From NCBI GenBank assembly GCA_030015575.1, contig CM057337.1:334872583-334936582 (forward strand): DNA of 64,000 nt, given 5' to 3'. This stretch comes from Agapanthus africanus. Its lineage: Eukaryota; Streptophyta; Magnoliopsida; Asparagales; Amaryllidaceae. This document shows positions 21,754 to 34,198 of the stretch, piece by piece (within the stretch, counting starts at the first letter, position 1; each line of letters opens with the position of its first letter). The translations under genes were made by a program, and so were the position numbers. The notes under the pieces are model-generated. The model saw only the letters and a list, made by a program, of their open reading frames with translations. It did not search any database and was not told the origin of the DNA.

Positions 21754-23778
21754 TGTTGGAGATAGTGCCCTCAGAGTCAATTATTGGATCACAGGCACGT
21801 GATTGCAATGATTGAGGTTGGACCTATACCGGTAGGACAGTCTTACTCAAGATGATAGTATGCTATCTGGTTTATCTTTATCATCGTGTACTATTTTAGG
21901 TGACGTTACATGTCACTATTGCGCGTTGATAGAGCCCTTAGGATTCTTGCTTGACTGCCAGCAGTATGATGGCGATCATATACGTGGGAGCTGGGGTCTA
22001 TAAGCACCTCCTTAAAAGGTCCCTAGTCGAGGGAGTTTCGAGACAGGGCATCGATACTCCAGAGTAGACTAGTGTATACAGTCGAGACCCCGACGAGGGG
22101 CGGTGGCCGGTCTCACAAGCCACTGGTGTCAGTTGGTTCACCTAAGATGTATACAAGTGCTCATTGGGTTATAAGTATACCGGACAGGACTCGCCGGGAA
22201 CATGCTAGTTGGCTTTATACCTGACGTCAGATAGCAGTTCCCTGGTGACATGTGTACAGGTTAGTTCATCGACCTGAGATCGTCATTTGTCTCGTGTGAG
22301 TTCCCACTGTGCTTTGATTACTACCCTACCACGGCTCAAAGGAGTCGTGCAAATAGGTTTTAGTTGGGTACAGTCCCGAGCCACATGGAGGCAGTGAGTG
22401 GATCGGTAGGGGTTCGTCTCTCCCGGTATTGGGGGTGAGGTCACGCTGTGTCTAGGAGAGCCATTACACAAAGCCTTCGGCCGAGGCAGGAGATTTACTG
22501 GTAGGTATTCCAGTAGTATCTCAGGGTGTTCTGGGCTACACTTCGACACGACTTGTACCGTTTTTGGGGGTCTGACTTTTAACAACCCCCTAGGCCCGCC
22601 ATGCGATACTCATAGACGAATGGACCGGACTGTACGGATATTGTCACTGACAGGCTCAGTAGGGTGTCGGGATGAGTTCGCTCATTGACCGCCCTTTTGG
22701 TCAATACCCGGTAGCTCGTTACGTACGGCTAATACCTCTGACGTGCTAGTGGTTAAATCTGCAGCCAAGATATTGATGAGTTTTTAGAGTCCCCCACAGA
22801 TAGTTTCTCAAGTTTCGGGCGAAACGTTGTAGAGGCCGTAAGATATATGGCAGGGTTCGATCTTATACGTGCGGTATTGCACGGATCATGATCGGACGGA
22901 TCATACTAGTAGGCTTTGGTTTAAGCCGGATCCTAGTATTAGATTTGTTGGATTACTTTAGTCTCATCGCATTCGCATTCAGTCGGAATGCGGGTGCAGG
23001 TATGTATATACAGGTGAGGGGTATCCTCATGATCCGTCACGAGTTTACTTTAGATGTTGCCGGATTTTCTTTGTTATGGCAAACATTTGGATTAATGTTT
23101 GCTTAAGGAAATAATGAGCTAGATTTTCATCATGACAATGCATTAATGTGACATGGACTTGTATCATGAGTCATGGTCTCTTTTTTAGCAAAAGTGTCAC
23201 ATTAATGGATTGATTTGTGATGATATGAGAGGAAGAGAGAGAGAGGGGCTGCCATGGGGTTATTGTTAGCTCTCATATGATTTTCCTCACTCTCTCATTC
23301 TATCATACTTACAACAAAAGAAAAGAGGATGAACCTCCTTCTTCTTCCTCTTTCTTCTCTAGCTCATTGCTTCCATCAATGGCATCATCCTTAACCTCCA
23401 TCCAAAGCCATGGATGCAAGAGACAAAGTGATCACAAACATTCTCTACAACACCTTGGACGCGTCGGCTAGCACACTTCGCGCCCGAGTTGCTTCGGATG
23501 AAGTGGGAGCCCGTAAAAAGACTTCTCGATGTGGTGCCCTTTCCGACGAGGAGGTGATGACCGGAGATTCCGCGAGGAGATCGGGACGGAGGCCGAAGAC
23601 CGAAGGACACGGATCGCTCGGTATAGCTCTCTACCCTTTATCTTGATAGCTAGAATTAGGTTAATGGTTATGATCCAGGGTTTCAGGATGTGGTAGTGCC
23701 GGTTTCTAGTTTGAGAAAATTTTTCGTTTCCGCATTTTGGCCTCGGATAGACGGCCGGGGCGCTACCGTAGCCTAACA
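21754..23778 (+). repeat. 5' LTR of element B
   Basis: It starts TGTTGGAGATAGTGCCC, ends GTAGCCTAACA and is 2025 bp long. The 3' copy is at 44353-46375. The short ORFs inside (for example 23410-23646) recur in both copies because the LTR is repeated, and are not evidence of coding. Confidence 0.95.
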
Positions 23779-23791
23779 TGGTATCAGAGCC
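23779..23791 (+). promoter_or_regulatory. Primer binding site of element B
   Basis: TGGTATCAGAGCC directly after the LTR; complementary to initiator Met tRNA. Confidence 0.95.
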
Positions 23792-26089
23792 ACGCCATTA
23801 ACCTAGTCTAGCTTGCTCTAACGTATTTAGAACTTCGATCGAACGAAAATTCCAAAAACCCGCATTTTCAAAGTTCAGTTTCTGTCGAAATTTTTCTGTG
23901 GTCAAAAAATAATTTGGTGCATTGCAGAAAATCAGGCAGGGTTTTTTAGGAGCACTGTAGAAATGTAGTAACACGACTCAACAGTAACGCCGCGGAACCG
24001 CGGCCATAACCCTCTTTTGGCCGCGGTTCCGCCGCCATTATGAGGCTTCATCTCACCAAATTTCTTTAGGGGCTCTCTGTGTTGGAATTGGGGTTTTTGG
24101 TATATTCTGTTTGGGCCCAGATTATTTTGAGTGCTGCAGTTGTACTTGGGGCCCACTTCGGGAAATTTTGTCGATCGAAATTTTTAAAACATGTTAGTTC
24201 ACAGTATTTACATTATATCTGCGACCGTGAATGTCACTTGATCGGTAAATCCTGTCTAACTGCTATAGCCCTTTTAGACGGATTTGCGAACGTGACATTC
24301 ACGTTGATGTTCTGTGTTGTGCTGTGATGTTACGGATTGGTCATGGGGGATAGCCTGGATCCAATGGTAGTACAGTTTTTTTTTATTTGTACATTTGATA
24401 TTGCGGGGCGAGCGTCCGACATGTGGACTGCCGTCACTGCCTGTTTATATATTATTCTTTTGGGGCACGACCGGGCTGAGGTCGATGTACCCGTCGTATG
24501 TATATTTTACTTTCTGTACTAGGATTACCCCGCGGTAGGGTGCACGGATAGCCGGGTTCTAGAGGGCAACGGGCCCGCATCTCATGGCTTTGAGATGAAG
24601 GAGGCTTTACTCTAGAATTGGCGGGCTATTCGCCGCACTCGTAGGGGGTACAGGTTGACCCAAGGAGGGGTGCTCAAGTTACCGGATTCCGTGAAGTGCT
24701 GGGTGGTCCATTCACGTTGTTGAAGGGGGCTGCCTCGCTTCAGGTTTTGGCGGGTAACTTGCCGCGCCCGTAGGGGTCTAGGATTTCATTGCGCAGGCTA
24801 TCCACACGACCAGGGGAACGTCGGGTTTCAGTAGCGGCTCTATGAAACCCGGGGATCCCAGATATCTGTATTGTTCTGTGATGCTTATTACATTTCTGTG
24901 ATGTTGCATTTTATCACGCCTTGAGCGATTATTATATATTGATATATATACTAGTAGTTGTTGTATATGTTTTGCATCCGCGCTAGTCCAGTCCCCGCTT
25001 TGTCGTTAGTTAAGTAACCTAACGGGTGATGACGGGACCCAGTGGCGAATGCGGATGGCATATACGTACATCATTATTTTCGTTCTTTATTGGTGTGATC
25101 AATTGATGGGACTGCATTGATTCGGATCAATGCAAGCTAAACAAACCTATTCTGATTTTGTTGGAACAAGTTTTTCAAAATGCTGTTATTGCAAGGACGT
25201 TCTCTTTTGTTTTGCACAGTGGTATTTGGTTATGAATATCCAGCACCTCAGTCGACGGGGCAAGGGCCGAGATCCCTTCACCGGGAGTGACCCCTTGGAC
25301 AGAAGTTTGCGTCATGGTAATAACTTCACTATAGCCGATTTCCTTTTGCTTTGCATCATGGTATTCAGTTGGAATATCCTGCACCTCATTCTACGGGGAA
25401 AGAGCCGAGATCCCTTCACCGGGAGTGACCTCTTTAGCAAAGGTTTTCGCCACTATATTTTTTATAAAAAGTTATGCAGTTCCTTCAATGATATCAAGTT
25501 CATTACGTTAAAGTTTTTTCGCCAAAAACCAGCCGTAGCCCTCCGTCATTTCTTACGGGTATTATTTAGTATTCGTGATGCGTTTGTTGACCTAGTCAAG
25601 ACGTTGTGTTTTGTAGCTAAATGGTGCTTGTTTGTTGCATAAATGGGATTGGTTAGGACTGTCGTGCGGCCTTGTTGACCTAGTCAAGGGCACATACGGG
25701 TGGGTTTAATGCAATCCAGAATAATGACGGGTTGAACTTGACTAGCGGTTTATGGTTTGTTGACCTAGTCAAGGTCATAAGCCGCTTGGGGTAAAAATCA
25801 CATCGGGAGTTTCTAAACAAACTGAAACTTGCCAGGCATGCGCATACCTTTTGGAGTGTGGTGACGTGAGTGGATTCCGTCACGTTATTATGCAATGATA
25901 GTTGGATCCCGATTCCCACTGATGAGTTGGTTTACTCCTCGGGTGATCCCAAATAATTCTTCTTTCAGATTTGGAGGAGAATTTGACGTTATAGTGGGAG
26001 GTTTCCTGATTAGATAAATTGGTAACCATTCTGATCTAAGTTAGAGTGCACGCTGAGTGTTTCCTTTCTCTCTCTCTTTGGCAGCGAGC
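23792..26089 (+). other. Untranslated leader of element B
   Basis: It has the GC palindrome pair (23989-24004, 24019-24036), two copies of the long hairpin (24548-24629 and 24676-24760, the latter with stem AAGTTACC/GGTAACTT), a hairpin CGGGTTTCA/TGAAACCCG (24822-24851), a CGTTAG/CTAACG hairpin (about 25003), two ~100-bp modules (25199-25300, 25338-25443) and three TTGACCTAGTCAA repeats (25587, 25675, 25760). A 170-codon ORF (25130-25642) covers the two modules but is not kept in frame in the related leaders. Confidence 0.8.
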
Positions 26090-28341
26090 ATGACCCGACC
26101 CTAAGACTATGACTCAGTGACCAAATTTAACCAAACCTTCTTATAACACTGGCTTTTGGATTGTCAGAGTTGCATACCTCATTGCCACTCCTACTTTTAC
26201 CCTTTTCTCCAGGACACCCCGTATTACTACGAAAATCCACTTCCATTGGATAAAACCATCGTATGGTTATATACGAACTCGAAGGAATTTATTCGAGGAT
26301 GGTTTCCGGTTCTGGAGAAAACGAATAGGACTATTCAGTTGTCTTTTCCTTTTACCTTCTCTCAGGTTGCGAGTGCTCCTTGGATTAGAGCAGTACACCC
26401 ATTACGCAAATTGGATAGTCTTCTTCCCAACTATAGGCAGGTGCCGACCGGTAGGGAATGAAGAAAACCATTTAGCCTAAAAGGTGTACAGAAGGTATTA
26501 AGTAAAGACATATCAAGGGACTAGTAAGAGGGCAATGTAAATTGCGACTGCTATTCACGACCAAACCAAGTATTTCTTCGCCAATCCTAAATCACCTTTG
26601 TATTTCTCCAGGACACTCCGTATCACTACGAAGATCCATAGTTTATAGGATACTCCATCGTATGGTTATAAACGAACTCGAAAGGAACTTGTTCCAGTTC
26701 GGGGATGGATTCTGGTTCAGGAGAAATAGAAATAAGGTTTATTCAGGTGTCTTTTATCTTCACCTTCTCTCGTGTTGCGAGTGTTCCTAGGATTAGGACA
26801 GTACACCCATTATGCTTATTAGATAGTCTTCTTCCAAACCATAGGCTGGTGCCGAACGGTAGGGAAGGAAGAAAACCATTTGGCCTAAAGGGGTGTACAG
26901 AAGGTAATGACTAACGACATATAAAGGGATTTGGAGAGGTGGCAAAGAAATATACGGTTACAGTTGTGAATCTGGATAATGGAAGAGGCATTACTAGGAA
27001 TACCAGGATACCCCATCGAAACATTTACATGTTTCAGTTTCACTGAGTACTGTTAAAAGAAAACTGATTTCCCAATTAGACACTTGCTCCAGGGTATGTA
27101 TTTACCAGGTTTGATTCTCACATCTGTATGGTTTTACAGGTGATGAGTGGGAGTAAGTTATTGGGAATTAGGTGATCATCCTCATTATATCGAAATTCGT
27201 TGTAATTGGTGATATTTGAGGAAATCACCCGAGTTGTTTGCCGGACGGCAAATATTTGGTTTTGAATATCCGCTGCTATGCACCAATTTCAAATTGATAT
27301 ATCTGTACGTCTATTTTTATAGAGTAAGATATACCTTTTTGAAATTATGTCTATGACATTTACCTATATCAGTGGATGGTTAGGTAAGGAGCATTAAAAC
27401 AGCGGTGTAATTCTTCTTAATCATAAGTACAGTTTTCAACCTATGACACACAGGAAATGAGTTATTAGACTCAAGGGACTTATACAGAGTATTGTATATT
27501 TTCCAGTGTCCATTAGGACAGAGGGGTTGGTCCTCGTACTATATTCGGTTTACTTGTGACTTCTCTAGTTCTTAGACATGTGTTTCGTAGAAACACAAGG
27601 TCCAAGTTTTGAGAAGTTATAGGTATAAGAATAGAGTAGAGAACCAGGCGTTGCAAGTATCAAGATTCTTCAAGATGATCGAAGATGTAGATACTTGTGT
27701 ATGGTATTCAGTTGATAGTAATGATTAAGAGAACTTGCTTCTCTTTCAGGTTACTCATAATTGGAAGCACTCCTAAGTTGAGTAATGCTGATCGGCCACC
27801 ATCCATTTAGTTGGCATGCATTGGAGACAGCTGCATGATTTGAATCTGGTTCAATTAAATCAGTGCCTCTGTTTCTGTATTGGATATAGAACAGTTCATA
27901 TCTTGACATTGTTAAGGTACGGGGAGTTGTCCAGCTTATGCTTAAAACCAGACACTGGACAACTCAAGGTACGTTTCTGTAATGGCTGTTTGTGGGTTGA
28001 CCCGGGCTATGACGAGGGTTGATTTTCTACCATCTGGAAGATCAATAGTGATATTGTTCTTGACTCGCCACAGTTTTAATAAAAATAGATTTTTTTAGAA
28101 AACAGTAGTGGGAGTATGGTAGAACTGGAAGTGATTCCAGAACCGCAAACGATTACTAAAAATTTGATATGAACCTAAAGATTCAATATAGTTTGACATT
28201 CCATTGGCCACTCCGCAGATATGGTGGGTAACCTCAGACACCCGAGAGGTACTCCGGTAGCCTCAAGGACGGTGACAGGGAGGTTTTTGTTTACCCAGAC
28301 TTGCTATTGCTGTTGTTCCAGACTGTGAGACCCGGCAGTAG
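26090..28341 (+). pseudogene. Decayed gag-pol of element B, first part
   Basis: An ATG at 26090 occupies the same place relative to the leader as the gag starts of A and D, but its frame meets TAA at the fifth codon. The next 2 kb has stops in every frame. Near 28205 a stretch reads like the PLRRSGR...PERY segment found upstream of copia RT; the same segment appears in A near 35320. Element A then interrupts at 28342. A ~399-bp tandem duplication lies at about 26205-26950. Confidence 0.6.
26205..26950 (+). repeat. ~399-bp tandem duplication in element B
   Basis: GGACACCCCGTATTACTACG at 26212 matches GGACACTCCGTATCACTACG at 26611, and the similarity continues for roughly 330 bp with many substitutions and small indels. 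Both copies are riddled with stops, so the duplication is either old or arose in non-coding sequence. Confidence 0.85.
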
Positions 28342-30557
28342 TGTTAGTTATATGTATGCCCTAGAGGCCATTACTATACATAGGATGTATATTGTAGTGG
28401 ATGCTTGGACATATATAGGGATGACTTTCTTGCTCGATATTATAGTATGCTATCTGGTTACTCTTTACCTTAATGTGTACACTGATTGTCTCTCTGTTAC
28501 ATGTTGGTAAAGCCCTTAGGATGTGTACTTGACTACCTGGACTATGATGCGGATCATACTAGTGGGGACATGGTAGTCCATAAGTACATCCTTCAAAGTC
28601 CCTAGTCGTGGGTGTATCGAGACGGGGCATCGATATACCAGAGTAGACTAGCGTGTAGCTTCTCGACCCATATAGATGGGCGATGGATGATCCCATATCC
28701 ATTGGTGTTTGACATCAGAGATGATATATGGGTGCTCAATGGAGACTGGATACACTGGACGGACTCGCCGAGAACTCCCAGATGGTATTATACCTTACGT
28801 CAGATGGCAGTTCTCTGGTGACACTGGTGCAGGTTAGTCTGTAGACCCGAGATCGTCATAGAGTCTTGTGTGATTCCCACTGTGCTTTTATTTCCATCAT
28901 ACCACATCCAAGAGGGCGTGTAAAAAGGTGGATTTTGGGTACAGTCCCGAATCACATGGAGGCAATGAGCGATAGGAGGGGTTTCGTCTCTCCCGGTATA
29001 GGGAGTTGATGTTGCGCTGTGCTCGATTGGCTATAACAGGAAGTCCTTGGCCAAGGCTGCTTTTGGGATTTACTGGTAAGTGTTACCGGTAGTTTCTCGA
29101 CCCGTTATGAGCCTCATATCGACACGACTTATCGAGTTATTGGGGTCTGACGTTTACCACCCCTAGACGAGATATGCGACATATCAGACGAACAGACCGG
29201 ACTGTACGGTAGTGTTACTGATTGGATTCACAGGAGTGTGAGCGGGCTTGCTCGTTGATCTTCTGATCGCTCAATACCCGGGTGGCCGTTACATTCAGCA
29301 GACCGCTTGCGGCTTGTGGGTGTTTGATATGATCATCACCTACTGCCGGCGTATTGACGAGTCTTTAGAGTCCTACACAGGGGTTTCCTGGCTCAAGCGA
29401 AACGAAATAGGAGCGCATATGAGATATGTGCGGGACCGAGAATAATACCAGTATGTGATACTGTATTCTATTCTCGTGATTTGTGACATTAATCGGTTGT
29501 ATGCGATATAGCCGGGTTATCGGATCAAGTGTTGATTCGATAAGTTGTTACTATTAATATTAGTCGGTTATATGTAATATGACCGGATCGTTAAATCAAG
29601 TGTTGATTTAATGATTTAATGTATAATTATATATTTGATATATTACTTTACATTAACTAGTATTGGTTCACTTAAGATTGATTTTCTCACTTGAATGTGC
29701 ATATTGTTTATATGTGATATATGCAAGTGTACAAGTTTGTATCATGCTTGATGATACAAACAAGTTGTGTGTATGAGACTTAAACCAAATCAAGGTTAAA
29801 TTAGGGTTTACTATTTTCCTAACAAATAACAAAAGAGTGAGACTTTGGTCAAAGTTATCAAGCTTCATGAAGCTTGAAGAAACTTTGACAAAGTCATATC
29901 TTTTGTCATTTCCTTAGGATATTAGATAACCCAACCATTAACCTAATGCTTTGGTTAATTCTCTACATGAGTTAAGCATGAGGGCTTAACTCAACCATGG
30001 TGCCATAATTAAAATGATAAGTTTCATTTGGATATTTATTCTATTGATTCTTTTCTTCTTCTTCTTCATCATCAAGCTCCACAAAAGCTTGCTAGCTCCA
30101 ATGGTGCCATGAGAAAAAGAGTGAGAAATCCAATTCTAAAGTGAACCCACTTCCTATTTCTTCATCCTCTACTACTTGCCATGTAGTATAGGGTGTTCTC
30201 TTCACAAAGTTTTTGACCAAGTGAAGGAATAGCTTGAGTTTGAGTCTCCCCGACGTAGATCATCTTCGGCCTCGAAGTCAACGACCTAGCCCGATTATTT
30301 CTCCGACGAAACCATCACTAGAGGCCAGGATTCCGATGATCGTAGCGGAGGGACATCAACATGGAGCTAAAGAAGTGGAGGACCGGATCTACAAAGGTTG
30401 TAATCCCTTTCACTTGTTAATAAAGTTGTTTGCTAGCTTAATGTTTCGCCTAATTTCTAGTTAACGATCTTGCTACGGGTTGTTAGGCACCTAAAAATTT
30501 TAATCCGGCATGGTTGATGCCTTGTGGAACCTCTTGAGTGTGCCTAGTAACCCTACA
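28342..30557 (+). repeat. 5' LTR of element A
   Basis: 2216 bp, TGTTAGTTATATG to AACCCTACA. The partner is at 41216-43430, with related copies at 3353-5567 and 2717-7138 in reverse. The start contains GCCCTAGAGGCC, which recalls Angela/BARE LTRs. Confidence 0.96.
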
Positions 30558-30558
30558 G

Positions 30559-30570
30559 TAGTATCAGAGC
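30559..30570 (+). promoter_or_regulatory. Primer binding site of element A, one base changed
   Basis: TAGTATCAGAGC follows the LTR end by one base. The usual TGG start is TAG here, a G-to-A change in the primer site that would weaken tRNA pairing. Confidence 0.85.
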
Positions 30571-33500
30571 CTAGCTTGAACATTAGGCGATGTGTTAACG
30601 AAGTTAAAACCCCGATCGAACCCGATACGTCAAATTATACCCCCTCTCTGGAAATTTTTTCAAAACAGTGGATTTTTCCAAATTAAAAATTCTCAAAAAT
30701 ATCAGCAGGCAACTACAAGGGTTACTGTGAAGCAAGTGACTGTAATACGACTAAAGCGCCGCGGAACCGCGGCCTTAACATGGTATTAGCGGCGGTTCCG
30801 CGGCCGTATGTAAAGATCAGGGAATCCTTTTTGCACAGTAACCTCAGCTGGTGTTTGTTGATTCTTCTGGGAATTTTTATGTTTCACTAAAGAGTTGAGT
30901 TTTCTGGGGTGTATTGGGGACTCGATAATTCGATCGGATTATTTAACTTTGTTTATTAAGTTTTTCCGGATAATTTTAGAACATGTTAAAAAGTTCGACC
31001 GGATATAAATACCCAATTTTTCCCCTGCCGGGAAATTTCCAAGTGTTGGATTTTTCCGTAGTTTGAAAACGTTCTAAGTAGTGCAAGTAACGCGATGGAC
31101 CCTCTAGAAGACAACAAACCTTAACTCGATTATGTGACCGTCTTGAACTGCCCTTTGAACCTTAGGGTTTGGGGCAGTACGGCGTGCCACATGTGAGGCG
31201 TTGGCTTGACCCTTCTACGGCTGGACCGTTGGTACTGTGGTATGAAGTGAATGTTTTTAAACTTGTTTCATGTGTTGAGCTGTTTCGGGAAAACTTAGGT
31301 GTTTGATTGTTCGATCGAAAAGTTTAACATTTTCAATTTATCTGGAATGTGATACAATATTTGGAATCCACAAGTAGTTATGAGATAACTGATTTGGATG
31401 TTATTAACATAGCACTTTAGTCTCACTTGATCGGTTGCCACGGAATTTTGATGTGATCAAAAGTCCGTTGCAATCACGTAGCGTACGCGGATACTCGCCG
31501 GTAAACTTAATAGACAGCTACACCCCATAGCCCCCGACCAAGTGACTGTAGGAGAACCCTGTCGCCAAAAAGCATCCGTTTGGGTGCTCGCGGCAGCGGT
31601 GTTCCGCCTTAGTGCACTTCGTCGACGGTATCGGGGGTGCGGCCGTCTACTAAAGTTTGCGACGAGCATTCGTTCAAGATGTCGGGAATCTTGTTGAATT
31701 GTCCGACTTGATATTGAAAAGTGTTTTCGATAATGAGACTAAAATGCGGGGTTTATAATTGTTAGGCATGCGATGTCTACGGAATTCATTTGATTAGGCA
31801 TGCGATGTCTAAGGAGGTTGCGGATTCCAACTGTTGTAGTTTTACACTTTCTTTTCTGCGACCGTAAGTGTAATATGTGATATCGCCAGTTTCGTTGCTA
31901 TATGTCAACGACAATTGGGATGGGCATATTTACTTACGTTGATGACATGTGATGTTATGTGTTGCTGGATATGTTATATTGGATCGTCGTGTTTGAATGG
32001 CCGGGTTTTTTTTTTTATGTGAGATGAGTGTTTTTTCATTTTCATTCATGTAAAAACCTGTATGTAATATTCTTTTATTGGGGCACTTTCGGGTTGAGGT
32101 TGTTGTCACCATTTGTATATTATTTACTTTTCCGCACTAGGATAAACCCAAGGAGGAGAGCACAAGTAACCGGGTTCTAGAGTCCAGTGGGAGACCGACT
32201 CGAGGAGTCGAGTCCGGGTCTCCTAACTCTAGAATTGGTAGGGTTGCTTGCCGCTCTCGTAGGGATCTAGGGGTGTGGGTTTGGCTATTCATCGCGGCCG
32301 TGGAATCCGTGTTTTATACAGCCTCGTATTGAAAACACGGACGTCCTAGTATATCCAATGTTTCATATGTTTCTTCTGCCGCGATATCTGTGATGTGATC
32401 ATTTGATATGCTGTGATAGATACTGTACATAGTATATATGATATATTATATAGACGTTACTTATGTTTTACACCCGTGCTAGCCCTGCCCCGCTCTGTCG
32501 TTAGTTACCTAACCTAACGGTGCACGAGGGGACATCGAGGCGAATGCGGATGGCATAAGTGTACGTCGTATTTATCTGTGATGTTTAGGTGATTTAAATG
32601 ATGGGACTTCATTAATGTGATTAATGAAAGAAAAGAAACCTAAGATGTTGTGGAATCGAATTTTCAAAAACAGGTAGCTATAGTTCTTGCTTTGCATCGC
32701 GGTGTTCCTTGTAGAACTTCCTGCACCTTATTCGATAAGGAAAGGGCCGGGATCCCTTCACCGGGAGTGACCCCTTTAGCAATGACTGGCAGATGCTACA
32801 CCCCTCGGTTTGTCTTTTTATTGCTTTTCTAGTTCTTGCTTTGCACAGTGATATATATGATATATCCTGCACCTCATTCGACGAGGAAAGAGCCGACGAT
32901 CCCTTCACCAGGAGTGACCTCTTTAGCGAAACTAGTAAAAGCCTAAAAAACACTCCATTTTAAAATCACTCCATTCTACAACGATATTAAGTTCATTACG
33001 CAATAGGTTTTCAGAAAAACCTGTCGTAGCCTTTCGTCATTTCAGATAAGTACTACTTAGTATTCGTGCTGCGGTAGTTTGGCATTCGTCAAGGCGTAGT
33101 GTGCGGTAGCTAACTAGTACTTATCTGCTTAGGCATATGATGCAGATTGGATTAGGGTATTCGTATGGCGTTGTTTGGCATTCGTCAAGGGTCATGCGGG
33201 TGGGTTTAATTCAATCAAGAAATGTACGGGTTGAACTTGACTAGTGGACTATGAGTTGTTTGGCATTCATCAAGGTCATAGAACGCTAGGGGAAAAATAT
33301 TATCGGGAATTTCAAGTGTTGAAATTTGCAATGAGATTGCATACCTTCTATGAGATTGTTGTATCCCGATACCCGCTGCGAGTAAGAGTTACTCCTGGGA
33401 GAGTTTTACACATTACAATTAGCCGATCAAGTAGGTGTCTAGAAAGGTGTTAACGGGGTTACGCCTCTGGGAAAACAAGGTTTACTTTAATTAGGTCCGT

Positions 33501-33724
33501 GCGAAAGCACGGGGAACCTCCCTCAAAGTACCGACACTGGCCTGGCTGAAAGATTGGCGAACTTGTAGCGTGTAATTAATCCCGGCTAGTCTTTCCTTTT
33601 AGGGTTTGAAGGAAGATTTGATAAAAACAGTGGGAGCCATCCTGATTAGATAAAATAATAACCAATCTGATCTTACAAGAGCGCACGCAGAGTGTTTTAT
33701 TCTCTCTCTCTCCAGGTAGCGACC
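30571..33724 (+). other. Untranslated leader of element A
   Basis: In order: GC palindrome pair (30758-30773, 30789-30805), a long hairpin (32163-32250) with an inner GACTCGA-GGAG-TCGAGTC, a hairpin TCCGTGTTTT/AAAACACGGA (32306-32341), a CGTTAG/CTAACG hairpin (about 32495), two ~100-bp modules (32683-32781, 32832-32932) and three TTGGCATTCGTCAA-type repeats (33079, 33177, 33260). The part around 31470-31680 has no clear partner in the other leaders. No gene seen. Confidence 0.8.
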
Positions 33725-34198
33725 ATGTCACGCCTTAATCAAGATAAAAAATCGGATATATTGACCGAACCCGCTTGTTATACTAAGCTGGGGGACGTTG
33801 GTCCCGCTCCAACTTATAATTGTGATAAGACAGAGCAGGAAATTGGGGATTACCAGAATTCCCGTGCCGCCCAAATGAAGAAAGTGCATACCAATGCATC
33901 ATCTTCGGGTGTGTTCATTACAGAGAACTGTTTCTCAATATCCTTTACGTCCTGGATATATGATACCGGATCAGGATCCCACATATGTAATAAATTACAT
34001 GGGCTACATAAAGGTAGAGAACTGAGAACGGGTGATAAATTTCATGAGGAAGAAAACGGTGCAAGTGTTGCGGCCAAGTCTGTTGGTCACTGTCACCCTG
34101 TATTACCAGAACACATTGATTCTAAACAAATGTTATTAGATACCGAACCTGATATACAAAATCATATCAGTCTCTTTATTAGTAAAGAAAGGATATAA
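33725..34198 (+). pseudogene. gag start joined to protease remnant (element A)
   Basis: The ATG at 33725 is chosen over one 33 bases upstream because element D has the same start. The first ~17 residues resemble the D gag start. After about 80 residues the frame reads SWIYDTGSGSHICN, the catalytic DTGS of a copia protease with its usual flanking residues. A full copia gag is several hundred residues, so most of gag, including any zinc knuckle, has been deleted. The frame stops at 34196-34198. Confidence 0.7.

Noticed and set aside
22283-22585. 100-codon minus-strand ORF, with a near copy at 44882-45184
   Set aside because: Present twice only because it lies in both LTRs of element B; no domain or start context.
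25130-25642. 170-codon ORF in the leader of element B, with the repeated peptide GK(G/S)RDPFTGSD
   Set aside because: The frame is not kept in the matching leader modules of A and D, so the repeat is in the nucleic acid. The ORF is chance.
33692-33724. Upstream Met at 33692 as the gag start of element A
   Set aside because: Element D has its first codons at the position equal to 33725, and the extra 11 codons overlap a CT-rich leader tail.
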